Counted from the stretch's first letter, positions 17,383-25,860 are shown. The stretch is DNA of 64,000 nt from Chitinophaga sp. (GCF_017745275.1 NZ_JAGHZS010000001.1:930001-994000), one strand, 5' to 3'. The notes: generated by a model not told the origin, from the letters alone. Made by a program: numbers and translations.

Positions 17383-18795
17383 CTAAATTTTTTGTGCCAG
17401 CAGGATGGCTTGTTTTAACGCATTGAGTTTGTTGTTTACTTCTTCGAGTTCGGAAGAAGCGACTGATTTGGCTACCACACCAGCGCCGGCCTGATAATAC
17501 AGCGTGTTCATTTTACTGAGCATAGACCGGATCATGATGGCGTGGTTAAAGTTGCCATTGAAGCCTACCATACCGATGCAGCCGCCATAGAAGCCACGCG
17601 CGGTAGGTTCGTACTGGTCAATGATTTCCATCGCACGGTATTTAGGCGCGCCTGACAAGGTACCTGCCGGGAAAGAAGAAGCCAGGAGGGTAAAAGGATT
17701 CATTTTCGGATCTACCTTTCCAGTAACTTCGCTCACCAGGTGAATTACGTGAGAATAGAAGTGTACCTGCCTGTATGAAGCTACTGCCACTTCGGTAGCA
17801 TTTCTGCTCAAGTCGTTACGGGCAAGGTCTACCAGCATCACATGCTCTGCATTTTCTTTTGGATCTTCCAGCAGTTTATCAGCGAGGACTCTATCCTGTG
17901 CATCATCGCCTGTACGGCGGAAAGTACCCGCAATGGGGTGAATAGTAGCCTTGCCATTATTGATTACAATTTGTGCTTCCGGTGAGGAGCCCATTAATTT
18001 GTAATCGCCATAATCGAAGAAGAAAAGATAAGGAGAGGGGTTGATGGAGCGGAGAGCGCGGTATACGTTGAATTCATCGCCGGTGAAGGATTGCTGGAAA
18101 GCCCTGGAGAGTACTACCTGGAACACATCGCCCCGGAAGCAGTGTTGTTTGCCTTTCTCTACCATCTGCATATATTCCGCGTCCGTCATATTGCTTTCTT
18201 CTGTTCCGGTAGTGGCAAAAGGATACCCGGGGGAATCTTTGTGCCGGATGATCGACTCTACCAGTTCAAACTCGCTGTCCACGCCTTCTATCTGGTTCTC
18301 AATCAAAAAAAGTTCATCTTTAAAGTGATTGATAGCGATCACATATTGATAGTAGCGGTAACGCATCAAAGGAATGGTGTTACCGGGTTGTTGCTTCTTT
18401 TTATTGAATTCAATGGTTTCGAAAAACTGTACGGCATCAAAGGTAGTATAGCCGAAGAGGCCCTGTGCCGTTGGTACCGGGTTGTTGCCGGAGAAAGAAA
18501 AATTACCAAGAAACTTCCCCATTTCATCCAGTACCTGTTGTTTGTTCTTCAGTTCTTTTCTTTCAACCGGGAGGTTGGGATATTTAAATTCAAAATGGGA
18601 AGTTGAGGTAACTTCAATGCCTCCGATAGGTTTCACACATATATACGAATAGCTGTTATCACTGGCCCTGTAGTCGGTGCTTTCGAGGAGGATAGAACCC
18701 GGAAATTTATCGCGCAACCGCAGATATATTCCCACTGGCGTGTAGATGTCCGCCAGCATTTGTTTGGATCTCGTTTTTACTTGGATGGTACGCAT
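17383..18795 (-). CDS. trpE: Anthranilate synthase component I
   Basis: Converts chorismate and ammonia to anthranilate, the first committed step to tryptophan. It is 470 aa. The N-terminal tryptophan-binding element LLESTDY is present (residues about 36-42), suggesting normal feedback inhibition. The chorismate-binding C-terminal domain shows PSPYLFFFDYGDYKLMGSSPE, HPIAGTFRRTGDD, ENAEHVMLVDLARNDL, SFPAGTLSGAPKYRAMEII and YGGCIGMVGFNG. First structural gene of the operon, 125 bases after the stop of the leader peptide, with a terminator hairpin between them. Confidence 0.97.
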   Translation of the reverse strand: MRTIQVKTRSKQMLADIYTPVGIYLRLRDKFPGSILLESTDYRASDNSYSYICVKPIGGIEVTSTSHFEFKYPNLPVERKELKNKQQVLDEMGKFLGNFSFSGNNPVPTAQGLFGYTTFDAVQFFETIEFNKKKQQPGNTIPLMRYRYYQYVIAINHFKDELFLIENQIEGVDSEFELVESIIRHKDSPGYPFATTGTEESNMTDAEYMQMVEKGKQHCFRGDVFQVVLSRAFQQSFTGDEFNVYRALRSINPSPYLFFFDYGDYKLMGSSPEAQIVINNGKATIHPIAGTFRRTGDDAQDRVLADKLLEDPKENAEHVMLVDLARNDLSRNATEVAVASYRQVHFYSHVIHLVSEVTGKVDPKMNPFTLLASSFPAGTLSGAPKYRAMEIIDQYEPTARGFYGGCIGMVGFNGNFNHAIMIRSMLSKMNTLYYQAGAGVVAKSVASSELEEVNNKLNALKQAILLAQKI

Positions 18796-18842
18796 GATGT
18801 ATTGGGTGAAATGTTTTTTTATTTAAAAAGGGGGAAGGGCTG

Positions 18843-18880
18843 AAAAAGCGGAAGGCCCGCTGTGTAACAGCGGGCCTTCC
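18843..18880 (-). terminator. trp attenuator terminator
   Basis: On the minus strand GGAAGGCCCGCTGT pairs perfectly with ACAGCGGGCCTTCC around a TAC loop (18880-18850), followed by GCTTTTT. It lies between the trp leader peptide and trpE. A competing structure is visible: CTGTGTTACAG (18918-18908) can pair with the CTGTTACACAG at the top of this stem except for one T-T mismatch, which would act as antiterminator. That segment's neighbour GTGCCA (18908-18903) in turn pairs with TGGCAC (18940-18935) at the Trp codons. This is the standard 1:2 / 2:3 / 3:4 attenuator logic. Confidence 0.85.
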
Positions 18881-18919
18881 AAATATATTTCTAAACGAAA
18901 CATGGCACTGTAACACAGA

Positions 18920-18967
18920 TCAGGAATTGATTCCGTGCCACCACCAATGTTTGTTTATAGTAATCAT
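18920..18967 (-). CDS. trpL: trp operon leader peptide (MITINKHWWWHGINS)
   Basis: A 15-codon frame, ATG at 18967 and TGA at 18920, with three consecutive Trp codons (TGG TGG TGG) at positions 8-10. It lies just upstream of the terminator hairpin in front of trpE. Ribosome stalling at the Trp codons when charged tRNA-Trp is scarce would free the antiterminator segment and let transcription proceed into trpEGDCFBA-hisHAFI. Three adjacent Trp codons in so short a frame are very unlikely by chance in this position. It is too short for ordinary gene finders. Confidence 0.88.
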   Translation of the reverse strand: MITINKHWWWHGINS

Positions 18968-19011
18968 ATTTTGCATAGCGGGACAAAAATGAAACATTTT
19001 TTTGGAAGATG

Positions 19012-19040
19012 CAAATATTTTTTTGAGCAGAAAGCAGAAA
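19012..19040 (-). promoter_or_regulatory. Possible trp operon promoter
   Basis: On the minus strand TTTC (19040-19037), N17, AATATTTG (19019-19012) resembles the Bacteroidota TTTG-N17-20-TAnnTTTG promoter with one mismatch in each box. It would start transcription near 19005, about 38 bases before the leader ATG. The -33 part would lie inside the heptad hairpin at the end of the hisGDCB operon, which is odd, so confidence is low. Confidence 0.3.
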
Positions 19041-19157
19041 GCAGAAAGCAAAAAGCTATTTAAGCGGATATTTTAGCGGATATTCCTGTTACTACTCGCT
19101 TCCAGCATTCGCTTAAATAGCTTTCTGCTTTCTGCTTTCTGCTTTATGCTTTCGGCT
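19025..19157. repeat. Heptad-arm hairpin element, copy 2
   Basis: The left arm (19025-19066) holds four AGCnnAA heptads and then AGCTATTTAAGCG. The right arm (19110-19157, read as complement) holds five heptads (AGCCGAA, AGCATAA, three AGCAGAA) and the same AGCTATTTAAGCG core. Arms therefore differ by one unit, as expected from slippage. The inner region GATATTTTAGCGGATATT is not shared with the other copies. The element begins 3 bases after the hisB stop codon and separates hisGDCB from the trp leader. Confidence 0.8.
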
Positions 19158-19159
19158 CC

Positions 19160-20296
19160 TTATAATACTCCTTTGGTAGAAGGCAACTGCATATTATACG
19201 GATTGCGTTTCACGGCCATTTTAATGGCTTTTGCAAAAGATTTGAAGATGGCTTCTATCTTATGATGTTCATTTTCTCCTTCTGCTTTAATGTTCAGGTT
19301 GGCTTTAGCGCCATCTGAGAAGGATTTGAAGAAATGATAGAACATTTCGGTAGGCATCTCCCCTATCTTCTCCCTTTTGAAAGTGGCATCCCATACCAGC
19401 CAGTTACGGCCGCCAAAGTCAATGCCCACCTGTGCCAGGCAGTCGTCCATCGGCAAATAGAAGCCATATCTTTCAATACCGCGTTTATCCGCCAGGGCTT
19501 TGGCCATGGCTTCGCCCAGGGCAATGCCAGTGTCTTCTATGGTATGATGTTCATCGATATGCAGATCGCCTTTGGCAGTGATATTCAGGTCCATCGCACC
19601 ATGACGGGCAATCTGGTCAAGCATGTGATCAAAGAAGCCAAGCCCCGTATGAATATTAGCCTTTCCGGTGCCGTCCAGGTTCAGTTCAATGCTGATATCT
19701 GTTTCATTCGTTTTTCGTACATGCGTTACCGTTCTTAACCCCAGTTTCAGGAATTCATAGATCCGGTTCCAGTCGGTCGATTCCAATGCTATCACGGACT
19801 GCAGCGCTGCTATATCATCACTGATCTCTGCATTTCCCAAACCAGCGCCTTCATTCATCCAGATGGCTTTGGCGCCCAGGTTTTTAGCCAGTTGTACGTC
19901 TGTAATCCGGTCACCGATCACGAAGGAGTTAGCCAGGTCGTAGCTGCCATCCAGGTATTTGGTGAGCATACCCGTGCGTGGCTTGCGGGTAGGCGCATTG
20001 TCTGCCGGGAAAGAGCGGTCGATGAATACTTCATCAAACTTCACTCCTTCATTTTCAAAAGCCCTGATGATCATCTGTTGTGCAGGCCAGAAAGTATCTT
20101 CCGGGAAAGACGTGGTTCCCAGTCCATCCTGGTTGGTCACCATTGCCAGCTCATAGTCCAGCTCAGCGGCTATCCGCGCCATGTTCACAAATACTTTGGG
20201 ATAAAATTCCACTTTGTCCAGGCTATCGATCTGGTAGGTGGGTGGCACTTCTTTGATCAGGGTACCATCCCGGTCTATAAAGAGTACGCGTTTCAT
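19160..20296 (-). CDS. hisB: Bifunctional histidinol-phosphatase / imidazoleglycerol-phosphate dehydratase
   Basis: Carries out the dehydration of imidazole glycerol phosphate and the dephosphorylation of histidinol phosphate. It is 378 aa, the enterobacterial-type fusion. The N-terminal HAD phosphatase domain (1-165) has the nucleophile in [11 protein letters not shown] and the acidic pair in [14 protein letters not shown]. The C-terminal dehydratase domain (about 185-378) has [32 protein letters not shown] and the matching [17 protein letters not shown], the manganese-binding repeats. It overlaps hisC by four bases (ATGA), so the two are translationally coupled. Last gene of the hisGDCB segment. 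Confidence 0.96.
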   Translation of the reverse strand: MKRVLFIDRDGTLIKEVPPTYQIDSLDKVEFYPKVFVNMARIAAELDYELAMVTNQDGLGTTSFPEDTFWPAQQMIIRAFENEGVKFDEVFIDRSFPADNAPTRKPRTGMLTKYLDGSYDLANSFVIGDRITDVQLAKNLGAKAIWMNEGAGLGNAEISDDIAALQSVIALESTDWNRIYEFLKLGLRTVTHVRKTNETDISIELNLDGTGKANIHTGLGFFDHMLDQIARHGAMDLNITAKGDLHIDEHHTIEDTGIALGEAMAKALADKRGIERYGFYLPMDDCLAQVGIDFGGRNWLVWDATFKREKIGEMPTEMFYHFFKSFSDGAKANLNIKAEGENEHHKIEAIFKSFAKAIKMAVKRNPYNMQLPSTKGVL

Positions 20297-21366
20297 GCAG
20301 ATACAGGTGTTTCTTTTTTCAGGTTAAAGGATTTCAATACCTCCAGCAGGTGCAGGTTTTCAGCCGGTGTACCAATGGTGATACGCAAACAGCCCATGCA
20401 AAGCTCAACTTTGGAACGGTCGCGCACCACAATACCCTGTTCAATCAGGTGATTGTAAATACCTTTTGCATCCGTGGTTTTCACCAGGATAAAGCTGGCA
20501 TCGCTGGGATAAATCTCCAGTACTTCCGGCAACTGTATCAGCGCCGCGGAGAGCAGATCGCGTTCTATCACGATTTCGCGGATCCATTCATTTACCTGTC
20601 CTACATTATCGAGTGCCTGTAAGGCCAGTTCACTCGTCGCCTGGCTGATATTATACGGAGGCTTCACTTTATTGAAAGTGTTGATAATATCCTCGCTGGC
20701 AAAAGCCATCCCGATACGAAGTCCTGCCAATCCCCATGCTTTGGACATGGTTTGCAACACCACGAGATTAGGATATTCGGTGAGTTCCTGTATAAATGTT
20801 TTCTGACGGGAGAAGTTAATGTAAGCCTCATCTATCACTACAATTCCATCGAAGTTATTCAACAGCAGTTCTATGTCTGCGCGGTGAATAGAGTTACCAG
20901 TGGGATTGTTGGGAGAACAGATGAAAATGAGTTTGGTATTTTCATCGATGGCCTGTTGCAACGCAGGGATGTCCAGTTGAAAATCAGGTGTGAGACTTAC
21001 TTTGCGGATCACTGCATCGTTGATGTGTGCGCTTACCTCGTACATGCCGTAGGTAGGCGGACAAAGTATTACGTTGTCCACACCGGGGTTTACGAAACAG
21101 CGGTAAAGCACGTCGATGGCTTCATCACTGCCGTGACCGATAAAAATATTTTGCGGCGGTACGCCTTTTACGTCGGCCAGTTTATATTTTAGCTTCCACT
21201 GCAATGGATCAGGGTAACGATTGTAATTCACCGGCAGCGGCGATCCGAAATTATTTTCATTTGCATCCAGGAAGATAGTAGCCTCTCCTTTAAACTCATC
21301 TCTGGCAGTAGAATAAGGTACCAGTCTTTTTATGTTTGCCCTTACGAGGGTATCGAGATTAAACAT
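20293..21366 (-). CDS. hisC: Histidinol-phosphate aminotransferase
   Basis: PLP aminotransferase that converts imidazole acetol phosphate to histidinol phosphate, 357 aa. The PLP lysine lies in [31 protein letters not shown] and [11 protein letters not shown] are the usual cofactor-site motifs, and [10 protein letters not shown] is near the C-terminus. It could also act on aromatic keto acids, as HisC does in some bacteria. It lies 22 bases after hisD. Confidence 0.96.
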   Translation of the reverse strand: MFNLDTLVRANIKRLVPYSTARDEFKGEATIFLDANENNFGSPLPVNYNRYPDPLQWKLKYKLADVKGVPPQNIFIGHGSDEAIDVLYRCFVNPGVDNVILCPPTYGMYEVSAHINDAVIRKVSLTPDFQLDIPALQQAIDENTKLIFICSPNNPTGNSIHRADIELLLNNFDGIVVIDEAYINFSRQKTFIQELTEYPNLVVLQTMSKAWGLAGLRIGMAFASEDIINTFNKVKPPYNISQATSELALQALDNVGQVNEWIREIVIERDLLSAALIQLPEVLEIYPSDASFILVKTTDAKGIYNHLIEQGIVVRDRSKVELCMGCLRITIGTPAENLHLLEVLKSFNLKKETPVSA

Positions 21367-21388
21367 ATCAGTGATATTATCTTGTTAT

Positions 21389-22669
21389 TTAAACGCCGGT
21401 ATTCTCCAGCTGTTGCAATCTTACGGTAACGGCATTTTTATGTGCTTCCAATCCTTCTGCTGCCGCCATGGCTTCAATAGTGGCGCCAATGTTTTGCAGT
21501 CCTTCCGGAGCAATTTGCTGGAACGTAATTTTCTTCACAAAACTATCCAGCGACACGCCGCTATATGCCCGCGCATAGCCATTTGTAGGCAGCGTATGGT
21601 TAGTACCGGAAGCATAGTCGCCCGCACTTTCCGGTGTATAATTTCCCATGAAAACGGATCCCGCATCAGTGACTTTATCCGCGATATTTTCTGCGCCGTT
21701 GCAGGCCAGGATCAGGTGTTCCGGCGCATAGGCGTTGAGCATATCCATAGCGGTATCCATGTCTTTCACCAGGATCATTTTACTATTTTCCAGCGCGGCA
21801 GTAGCAATACCTTTGCGGGGTAACTGCTCCAGCTGTGCATTCAGCGCATTGGTAACATCCGTCAATACTTTTTCACTGGTGGTGACCAATACTACCTGGC
21901 TATCGGGTCCATGCTCTGCCTGGGATAAGAGGTCGGCTGCCACAAAATCAGGCACACAGTTCTCATCCGCCAGCACGGCCACTTCTGAAGGACCAGCAGG
22001 CATATCAATCGCTACACCGCTTTTATTTACCAGTTGCTTGGCACAGGTTACATATTGGTTACCGGGGCCAAATATTTTATACACCTGGGGCACTGTTTCC
22101 GTACCGTAGGCCATAGCGCCAATGGCTTGTACACCCCCAATAGTAAATACTTTTCCAATACCTACCAGTTGCGCCGTATATAAAATAGCAGGATGCAGTG
22201 AAGGCGTACAGAGTACAATTTCCTTACAACCGGCTATCATAGCGGGTATACCGAGCATCAGGATGGTAGAAAACAGCGGTGCGGAGCCACCGGGGATATA
22301 TAATCCTACCTTTTGAATTGCCACTGGTTTACGCCAGCACTGTACCCCCGGCATCGTTTCAATCACCTGTACTTTTTCCTGCTGTGCGCGATGGAAGGTA
22401 GTGATGTTTTTTGCAGCCTGCTGAATAGCAGCTTTCAGCGCGGGTTCCAGCGTAGCTTCGGCCTGTGCAAAAGCAGTTGCTGGCACCTGTATATTTTCCA
22501 GCGTGATTTTATCAAATTCCGCTGCAAACTTTCTGATGGCCTGGTCGCCGTTGATACGCACTTCCTGCAGGATATCATTCACTTTTTTTTCCAATGCAGA
22601 AGTATCCATTACAGGGCGTTGCAACAATGTGCTCCAGGTGCTTTTATCGGGGAATCTCGTTGTTTGCAT
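21389..22669 (-). CDS. hisD: Histidinol dehydrogenase
   Basis: Zinc and NAD enzyme for the last two steps of histidine synthesis, 426 aa. Motifs: CWRKPVAIQKVGLYIPGGSAPLFSTILM, GVQAIGAMAYGTETVP, IDMPAGPSEVAVLAD, SQAEHGPDSQVVLVT (zinc and catalytic region) and ASGTNHTLPTNGYAR. The start overlaps the hisG stop by one base, indicating coupled translation. Confidence 0.97.
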   Translation of the reverse strand: MQTTRFPDKSTWSTLLQRPVMDTSALEKKVNDILQEVRINGDQAIRKFAAEFDKITLENIQVPATAFAQAEATLEPALKAAIQQAAKNITTFHRAQQEKVQVIETMPGVQCWRKPVAIQKVGLYIPGGSAPLFSTILMLGIPAMIAGCKEIVLCTPSLHPAILYTAQLVGIGKVFTIGGVQAIGAMAYGTETVPQVYKIFGPGNQYVTCAKQLVNKSGVAIDMPAGPSEVAVLADENCVPDFVAADLLSQAEHGPDSQVVLVTTSEKVLTDVTNALNAQLEQLPRKGIATAALENSKMILVKDMDTAMDMLNAYAPEHLILACNGAENIADKVTDAGSVFMGNYTPESAGDYASGTNHTLPTNGYARAYSGVSLDSFVKKITFQQIAPEGLQNIGATIEAMAAAEGLEAHKNAVTVRLQQLENTGV

Positions 22670-23523
22670 CAGATCACCATTTTTTCGATAGGCACTACCA
22701 GGATACCTTGTGCACCGGCAGCTTTGAGGCTTTCGATGATATCCCAGAATTCATTCTCATTCAGTACAGAGTGCACAGAACTCCAGCCTGCTTCTGCCAA
22801 TGGCAATACTGTCGGGCTTTTCATACCGGGCAGTAAGCCGATGATTTCATTCAGTTTATCATTAGGCGCATTGAGCAGCACATATTTATTATTCTTCGCT
22901 TTTCTCACTGCCTGAATACGGAATAATAATTTGTCGAGCAACAGCTGCTGTTCCGGTTTCAGGTCGTGGCAAGCGGCCAGTACGGCTTCTGACTTCAAGA
23001 CGGTTTCTACTTCTTTCAATCCATTCATGAACAGGGTAGAGCCGCTGCTGACGAGGTCACAGATGGCATCTGCCAATCCAATACCAGGTGCAATTTCCAC
23101 AGATCCGCTGATTTCATGAATTTCTGCGGTGATACCGTTGCGTTGCAGGAATTCTTCCACTATTACGGGATAGCTGGTAGCAATTCTTTTGTTTTGCAGG
23201 TCTTTCACGCCGGTGTAATCCACTGATTTTTCTACGGCCATAGAAAGGCGGCATTTTCCGAAGCCCAGCTTCTGAACAATGTTCACCTGCTTTTGTTTTT
23301 CCAGCACTACATTTTCTCCTACAATTCCTATATCTGCTACGCCATCTTCAATGTATTGAGGAATATCATCATCACGCAGGAAGAATACTTCCAGCGGAAA
23401 GTTCGCCGCCTCTGTTTTCAGCTTATTCACGCCGTTGTTAATGTCGATACCGCATTCCTTCAATAGTTTGATGGAGTCATCGTGCAGGCGGCCGGATTTC
23501 TGGATTGCAATTTTCAATTTCAT
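22669..23523 (-). CDS. hisG: ATP phosphoribosyltransferase, long form
   Basis: First and feedback-controlled step of histidine synthesis: joins ATP and PRPP. It is 284 aa, the long HisG type with its own C-terminal ACT-like regulatory domain (about 215-284, ending GAQGILVVPIEKMV), so no HisZ partner is required. LKIAIQKSGRLHDDS, VADIGIVGENV, KRIATSYP and the PRPP loop region ADAICDLVSSGSTLFMNGL are typical. It follows the his leader and terminator by 20 bases and heads hisGDCB. Confidence 0.96.
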   Translation of the reverse strand: MKLKIAIQKSGRLHDDSIKLLKECGIDINNGVNKLKTEAANFPLEVFFLRDDDIPQYIEDGVADIGIVGENVVLEKQKQVNIVQKLGFGKCRLSMAVEKSVDYTGVKDLQNKRIATSYPVIVEEFLQRNGITAEIHEISGSVEIAPGIGLADAICDLVSSGSTLFMNGLKEVETVLKSEAVLAACHDLKPEQQLLLDKLLFRIQAVRKAKNNKYVLLNAPNDKLNEIIGLLPGMKSPTVLPLAEAGWSSVHSVLNENEFWDIIESLKAAGAQGILVVPIEKMVI

Positions 23524-23530
23524 CCTGGAT

Positions 23531-23569
23531 AATAAATAAAAAAGGGGCTTACCTCTTCGGTAAGCCCCT
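23531..23569 (-). terminator. his attenuator terminator
   Basis: On the minus strand AGGGGCTTACC (23569-23559) pairs perfectly with GGTAAGCCCCT (23553-23543) around GAAGA, followed at once by TTTTTATTTATT. It ends about 8 bases before the hisG start. Upstream, near the end of the His leader, TACC-AACGC-GGTA can form a 1:2 stem, and GGTAGGCT can pair with GGCTTACC of this stem with wobble, giving the alternative antiterminator. The placement and strength make attenuation of hisGDCB likely. Confidence 0.88.
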
Positions 23570-23611
23570 GTTGATGATTTAATATAGTGATATACACATT
23601 ATCATCCCAGC

Positions 23612-23665
23612 CTACCGCGTTGGTAAGAAATGATGGTGATGATGGATATGTATGTTTGTGTTCAT
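23612..23665 (-). CDS. hisL: his operon leader peptide (MNTNIHIHHHHHFLPTR)
   Basis: A 17-codon frame, ATG 23665 to TAG 23612, with six His codons, five of them consecutive (positions 8-12). The terminator before hisG lies about 40 bases after its stop. Stalling at the His codons would favour the antiterminator. The predicted transcription start is only a few bases upstream of the ATG, so the leader mRNA may be almost leaderless. A 98-aa overlapping frame on the same strand is not coding. Confidence 0.9.
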   Translation of the reverse strand: MNTNIHIHHHHHFLPTR

Positions 23666-23675
23666 AATTCGAGTG

Positions 23676-23705
23676 CAAAAATAGGAAGTAAAACGAGAAA
23701 TCAAA
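23676..23705 (-). promoter_or_regulatory. hisGDCB promoter
   Basis: On the minus strand TTTG (23705-23702), N18, TATTTTTG (23683-23676) matches the Bacteroidota primary-sigma consensus TTTG-N17-20-TAnnTTTG exactly. Transcription would begin near 23670, about five bases before the his leader ATG. Confidence 0.72.
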
Positions 23706-23937
23706 GGTTTTTTTTGGATTAGTGCGGAAATTTAAATATAAGCACTTATACATAAGGACTGATATAAGTGCCGATATCAGGAAGAAAACGAAGATGTTTT
23801 GCAGCCGTATTACCAACTAAACTTTCCTCTCCAAAAAAATCTCACTGCGCCTGTTTTAGCACTCATTTCCCCTACTTCACTGATCTGCTGCAACTTAGTT
23901 CCACGCCCATTTTCATCGTTTGTAAATGATCTGTTAA

Positions 23938-23986
23938 TTGATTTTTTAAACTAATAATTTTAGCTTTATTTTGCTAATATTATTAG
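23938..23986 (+). promoter_or_regulatory. umuD-like gene promoter with two CTAA-N5-TTAG operators
   Basis: TTG (23938), N20, TAGCTTTA (23961-23968) is a plausible promoter with one mismatch in the -7 box. Two palindromes, CTAATAATTTTAG (23951-23963) and CTAATATTATTAG (23974-23986), have the same CTAA-N5-TTAG form, 23 bases apart. One lies in the spacer and overlaps the -7 box, the other just after the likely start site. This looks like a repressor operator pair; since the genes downstream are damage-related, LexA is a candidate, but I do not know the local LexA site. Confidence 0.5.
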
Positions 23987-24008
23987 TATTTATTAAAACG
24001 ATAGTTAT

Positions 24009-24428
24009 ATGGAAGCATTGAAAATGAGCGGATTGAATATAACCCTGCCCTTCTTTAACACCAGCATCCCCGCAGGGTTCCCCGCCCCCGCCCTGGATTA
24101 CCAGGAAGAAGAAATTGATCTTTCCCGTATTCTGCAACCCAACCCCGCCACCTCCTTTATTATACGGGTAAAAGGAGACAGCATGGCCGAAGCCAATATT
24201 CCCGATGGCTGCATGGCTGTGGTAGACCGCTCTATCCGCCCCGGTACCGGCGATATTGTAGTGGCCGCACTGAATGGAGAATATACCGTGAAACGATTGG
24301 TGAAAGCCGGCCGTAACTGGGTATTACATCCCGAAAATCCGTTTTATAAACCCATCATCATCACGGAAGATGCCGATTTCCAGGTGTGGGGCGTAGTTAC
24401 CTCCGTGATTGTAGACATGCGTAAATAA
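24009..24428 (+). CDS. UmuD-like S24 self-cleaving protein
   Basis: Predicted S24 serine protease of the UmuD/LexA fold, 139 aa. It has no N-terminal DNA-binding domain, so it matches UmuD, not LexA. Catalytic Ser58 lies in VKGDSMAEANI and Lys95 in GEYTVKRL. The self-cleavage site is probably Ala22-Gly23 in SIPAGFPAP. UmuD processing after DNA damage normally activates the UmuC polymerase, but no umuC follows: the next genes are an unknown and an SRAP protein. It could serve a polymerase encoded elsewhere. Probable operon of three genes; gap to the next is 11 bases. Confidence 0.88.
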   Translation: MEALKMSGLNITLPFFNTSIPAGFPAPALDYQEEEIDLSRILQPNPATSFIIRVKGDSMAEANIPDGCMAVVDRSIRPGTGDIVVAALNGEYTVKRLVKAGRNWVLHPENPFYKPIIITEDADFQVWGVVTSVIVDMRK

Positions 24429-24439
24429 AATTGATCGTT

Positions 24440-24934
24440 ATGCACAATCCATTGGCACTATTATCAGGAGAACTGGTTACTGCCCTGCTGGAAAACGGCT
24501 TTACGCTGTTTGTCCGCCAAAGCTATGCCGCCGGCAGAACAAACACGGATATTCACATCCGGGAAGTATTCCTGATCACACCTTATAAAGATATCGGCGA
24601 AGCCAATATGCACTTTCAGCATATCCGTTTTGACAGCCGCAAATATATCTACCAGGCGCATCATCCGGAAGAAATAGCAAAATTGTACAAGGCTGCCTCA
24701 CAGCCTGCCGGCTATAAAGTATATGCATCCCTGTTACAGCAGGAAGTATGGCAGCCGCCACTGATAATGGATCCGGCGGTAAGAAGATATATTTCCCGCA
24801 AAACCACCTGGCGGCCCGACAAGGAAGAAGCCGTACAGGCGGAGTTATTCCTGCATTACGGCGAATTGTATTTTACCCTGAAGTATGGAGATGAGGAAAT
24901 AAAAGTACCTTTATCGGAGATAGACTACGACTAA
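24440..24934 (+). CDS. Unknown protein between umuD-like and SRAP genes
   Basis: A 164-residue protein I do not recognise. A TTG three codons upstream (24431) is possible, but the ATG at 24440 (MHNPLALLSGELVTALLENG) is preferred. It has no signal peptide or membrane segment and no obvious catalytic motif. The middle is rich in aromatic and basic residues (HIRFDSRKYIYQAHHPEEIAK) and the C-terminus is acidic (KVPLSEIDYD). Its place between two DNA-damage genes, with gaps of 11 and 6 bases, suggests a role in the same response, but that is inference. Confidence 0.75.
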   Translation: MHNPLALLSGELVTALLENGFTLFVRQSYAAGRTNTDIHIREVFLITPYKDIGEANMHFQHIRFDSRKYIYQAHHPEEIAKLYKAASQPAGYKVYASLLQQEVWQPPLIMDPAVRRYISRKTTWRPDKEEAVQAELFLHYGELYFTLKYGDEEIKVPLSEIDYD

Positions 24935-24940
24935 TTCATT

Positions 24941-25696
24941 ATGTGTTACGATATCGCGTTTACTGCCAACATAGAAAGTATTTATAAATATTTGCCACAA
25001 CTGCAGGCCGCCGGGAACCTGGATATCGACTTCGATACCACCTGGCATAAGATAGGGATGTCGTACCCACAATGGCCGGTGATCACACAACACAATGGAT
25101 TAAAGCTGGAGAAGTATACCTGGGGTCCTATCCCTAAAATGCTGGACACTATTGATAAAGTAAAAAGACAGCGGCAATTATTCCTGAATGCCCGTAGTGA
25201 AAAAGTACTGGAAAATGGAACACTATGGAATGCCATCCGGCATCAGCGCTGCCTGGTACCTGCTACCGGCTTCTTTGAATACCGGCAAATCAGCGGCTGG
25301 AAGAATAAAGTAGCCTATTATATCAAGTCGAAAGAGCAGGACGTTTTTTTTATCGCCGGATTATGGGCCTTATCCAACTCCTGGGATGTGGATAAACCCG
25401 CCCGTATCCCCACATTCACGCTGCTAACACGAAATGCCAATCCACTGATGGCGCAAATCCATAATGGTGGCGACAATGCAGGCAGAATGCCAATGATGCT
25501 GACCAACGAACTTGCACAGGAATGGATTCAGCCATCTCTTACGGATACGGGTATACGTGAGATATTACAATATGAATTGCCTGCCAGGGAACTGGATTAC
25601 TGGCCGGTAAACTCCGTGCGCAAAGTGAAACCCGACGATGCGTCTGTTATTGCCCCCGCAGTATATGAAGGGTTACCCGCCCTCCAGGCATATTAA
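24941..25696 (+). CDS. SRAP (HMCES/YedK) abasic-site processing protein
   Basis: Predicted SOS response-associated peptidase family protein that forms a covalent crosslink with abasic sites in single-stranded DNA through Cys2. It is 251 aa. The protein starts MCYDIAF, exposing Cys2 after methionine removal. NARSEKV, RCLVPATGFFEY (with the active-site Glu) and the HNGGDNAGRMPMML segment (catalytic His region) match the family. It lies 6 bases after the unknown gene and is probably co-expressed with the umuD-like gene, which fits a damage-tolerance cassette. Confidence 0.92.
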   Translation: MCYDIAFTANIESIYKYLPQLQAAGNLDIDFDTTWHKIGMSYPQWPVITQHNGLKLEKYTWGPIPKMLDTIDKVKRQRQLFLNARSEKVLENGTLWNAIRHQRCLVPATGFFEYRQISGWKNKVAYYIKSKEQDVFFIAGLWALSNSWDVDKPARIPTFTLLTRNANPLMAQIHNGGDNAGRMPMMLTNELAQEWIQPSLTDTGIREILQYELPARELDYWPVNSVRKVKPDDASVIAPAVYEGLPALQAY

Positions 25697-25860
25697 CCCC
25701 ATGCACTACTAACCCTGCTGCTAAAACAACTCCTATCCCTTTGATGGCAGGCCATCACCCGATTGGTTTACCCATAATAAAACAGCTATTTTAAAAGTAT
25801 TTCCGGTTGCGCTTCACCCTTTATGCATAGTGCGTTGTCTAGTAATAAAAGCGCACAAAT

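Noticed and set aside
6516..19157. Heptad repeats as a CRISPR array
   Set aside because: Units are 7 bases, contiguous and palindromically arranged, with no spacers and no cas genes.
23520..23816. 98-residue minus-strand frame covering the his leader
   Set aside because: It runs through the His leader in another frame and through the terminator, and has poor composition. The 17-codon His-rich frame explains the region better.
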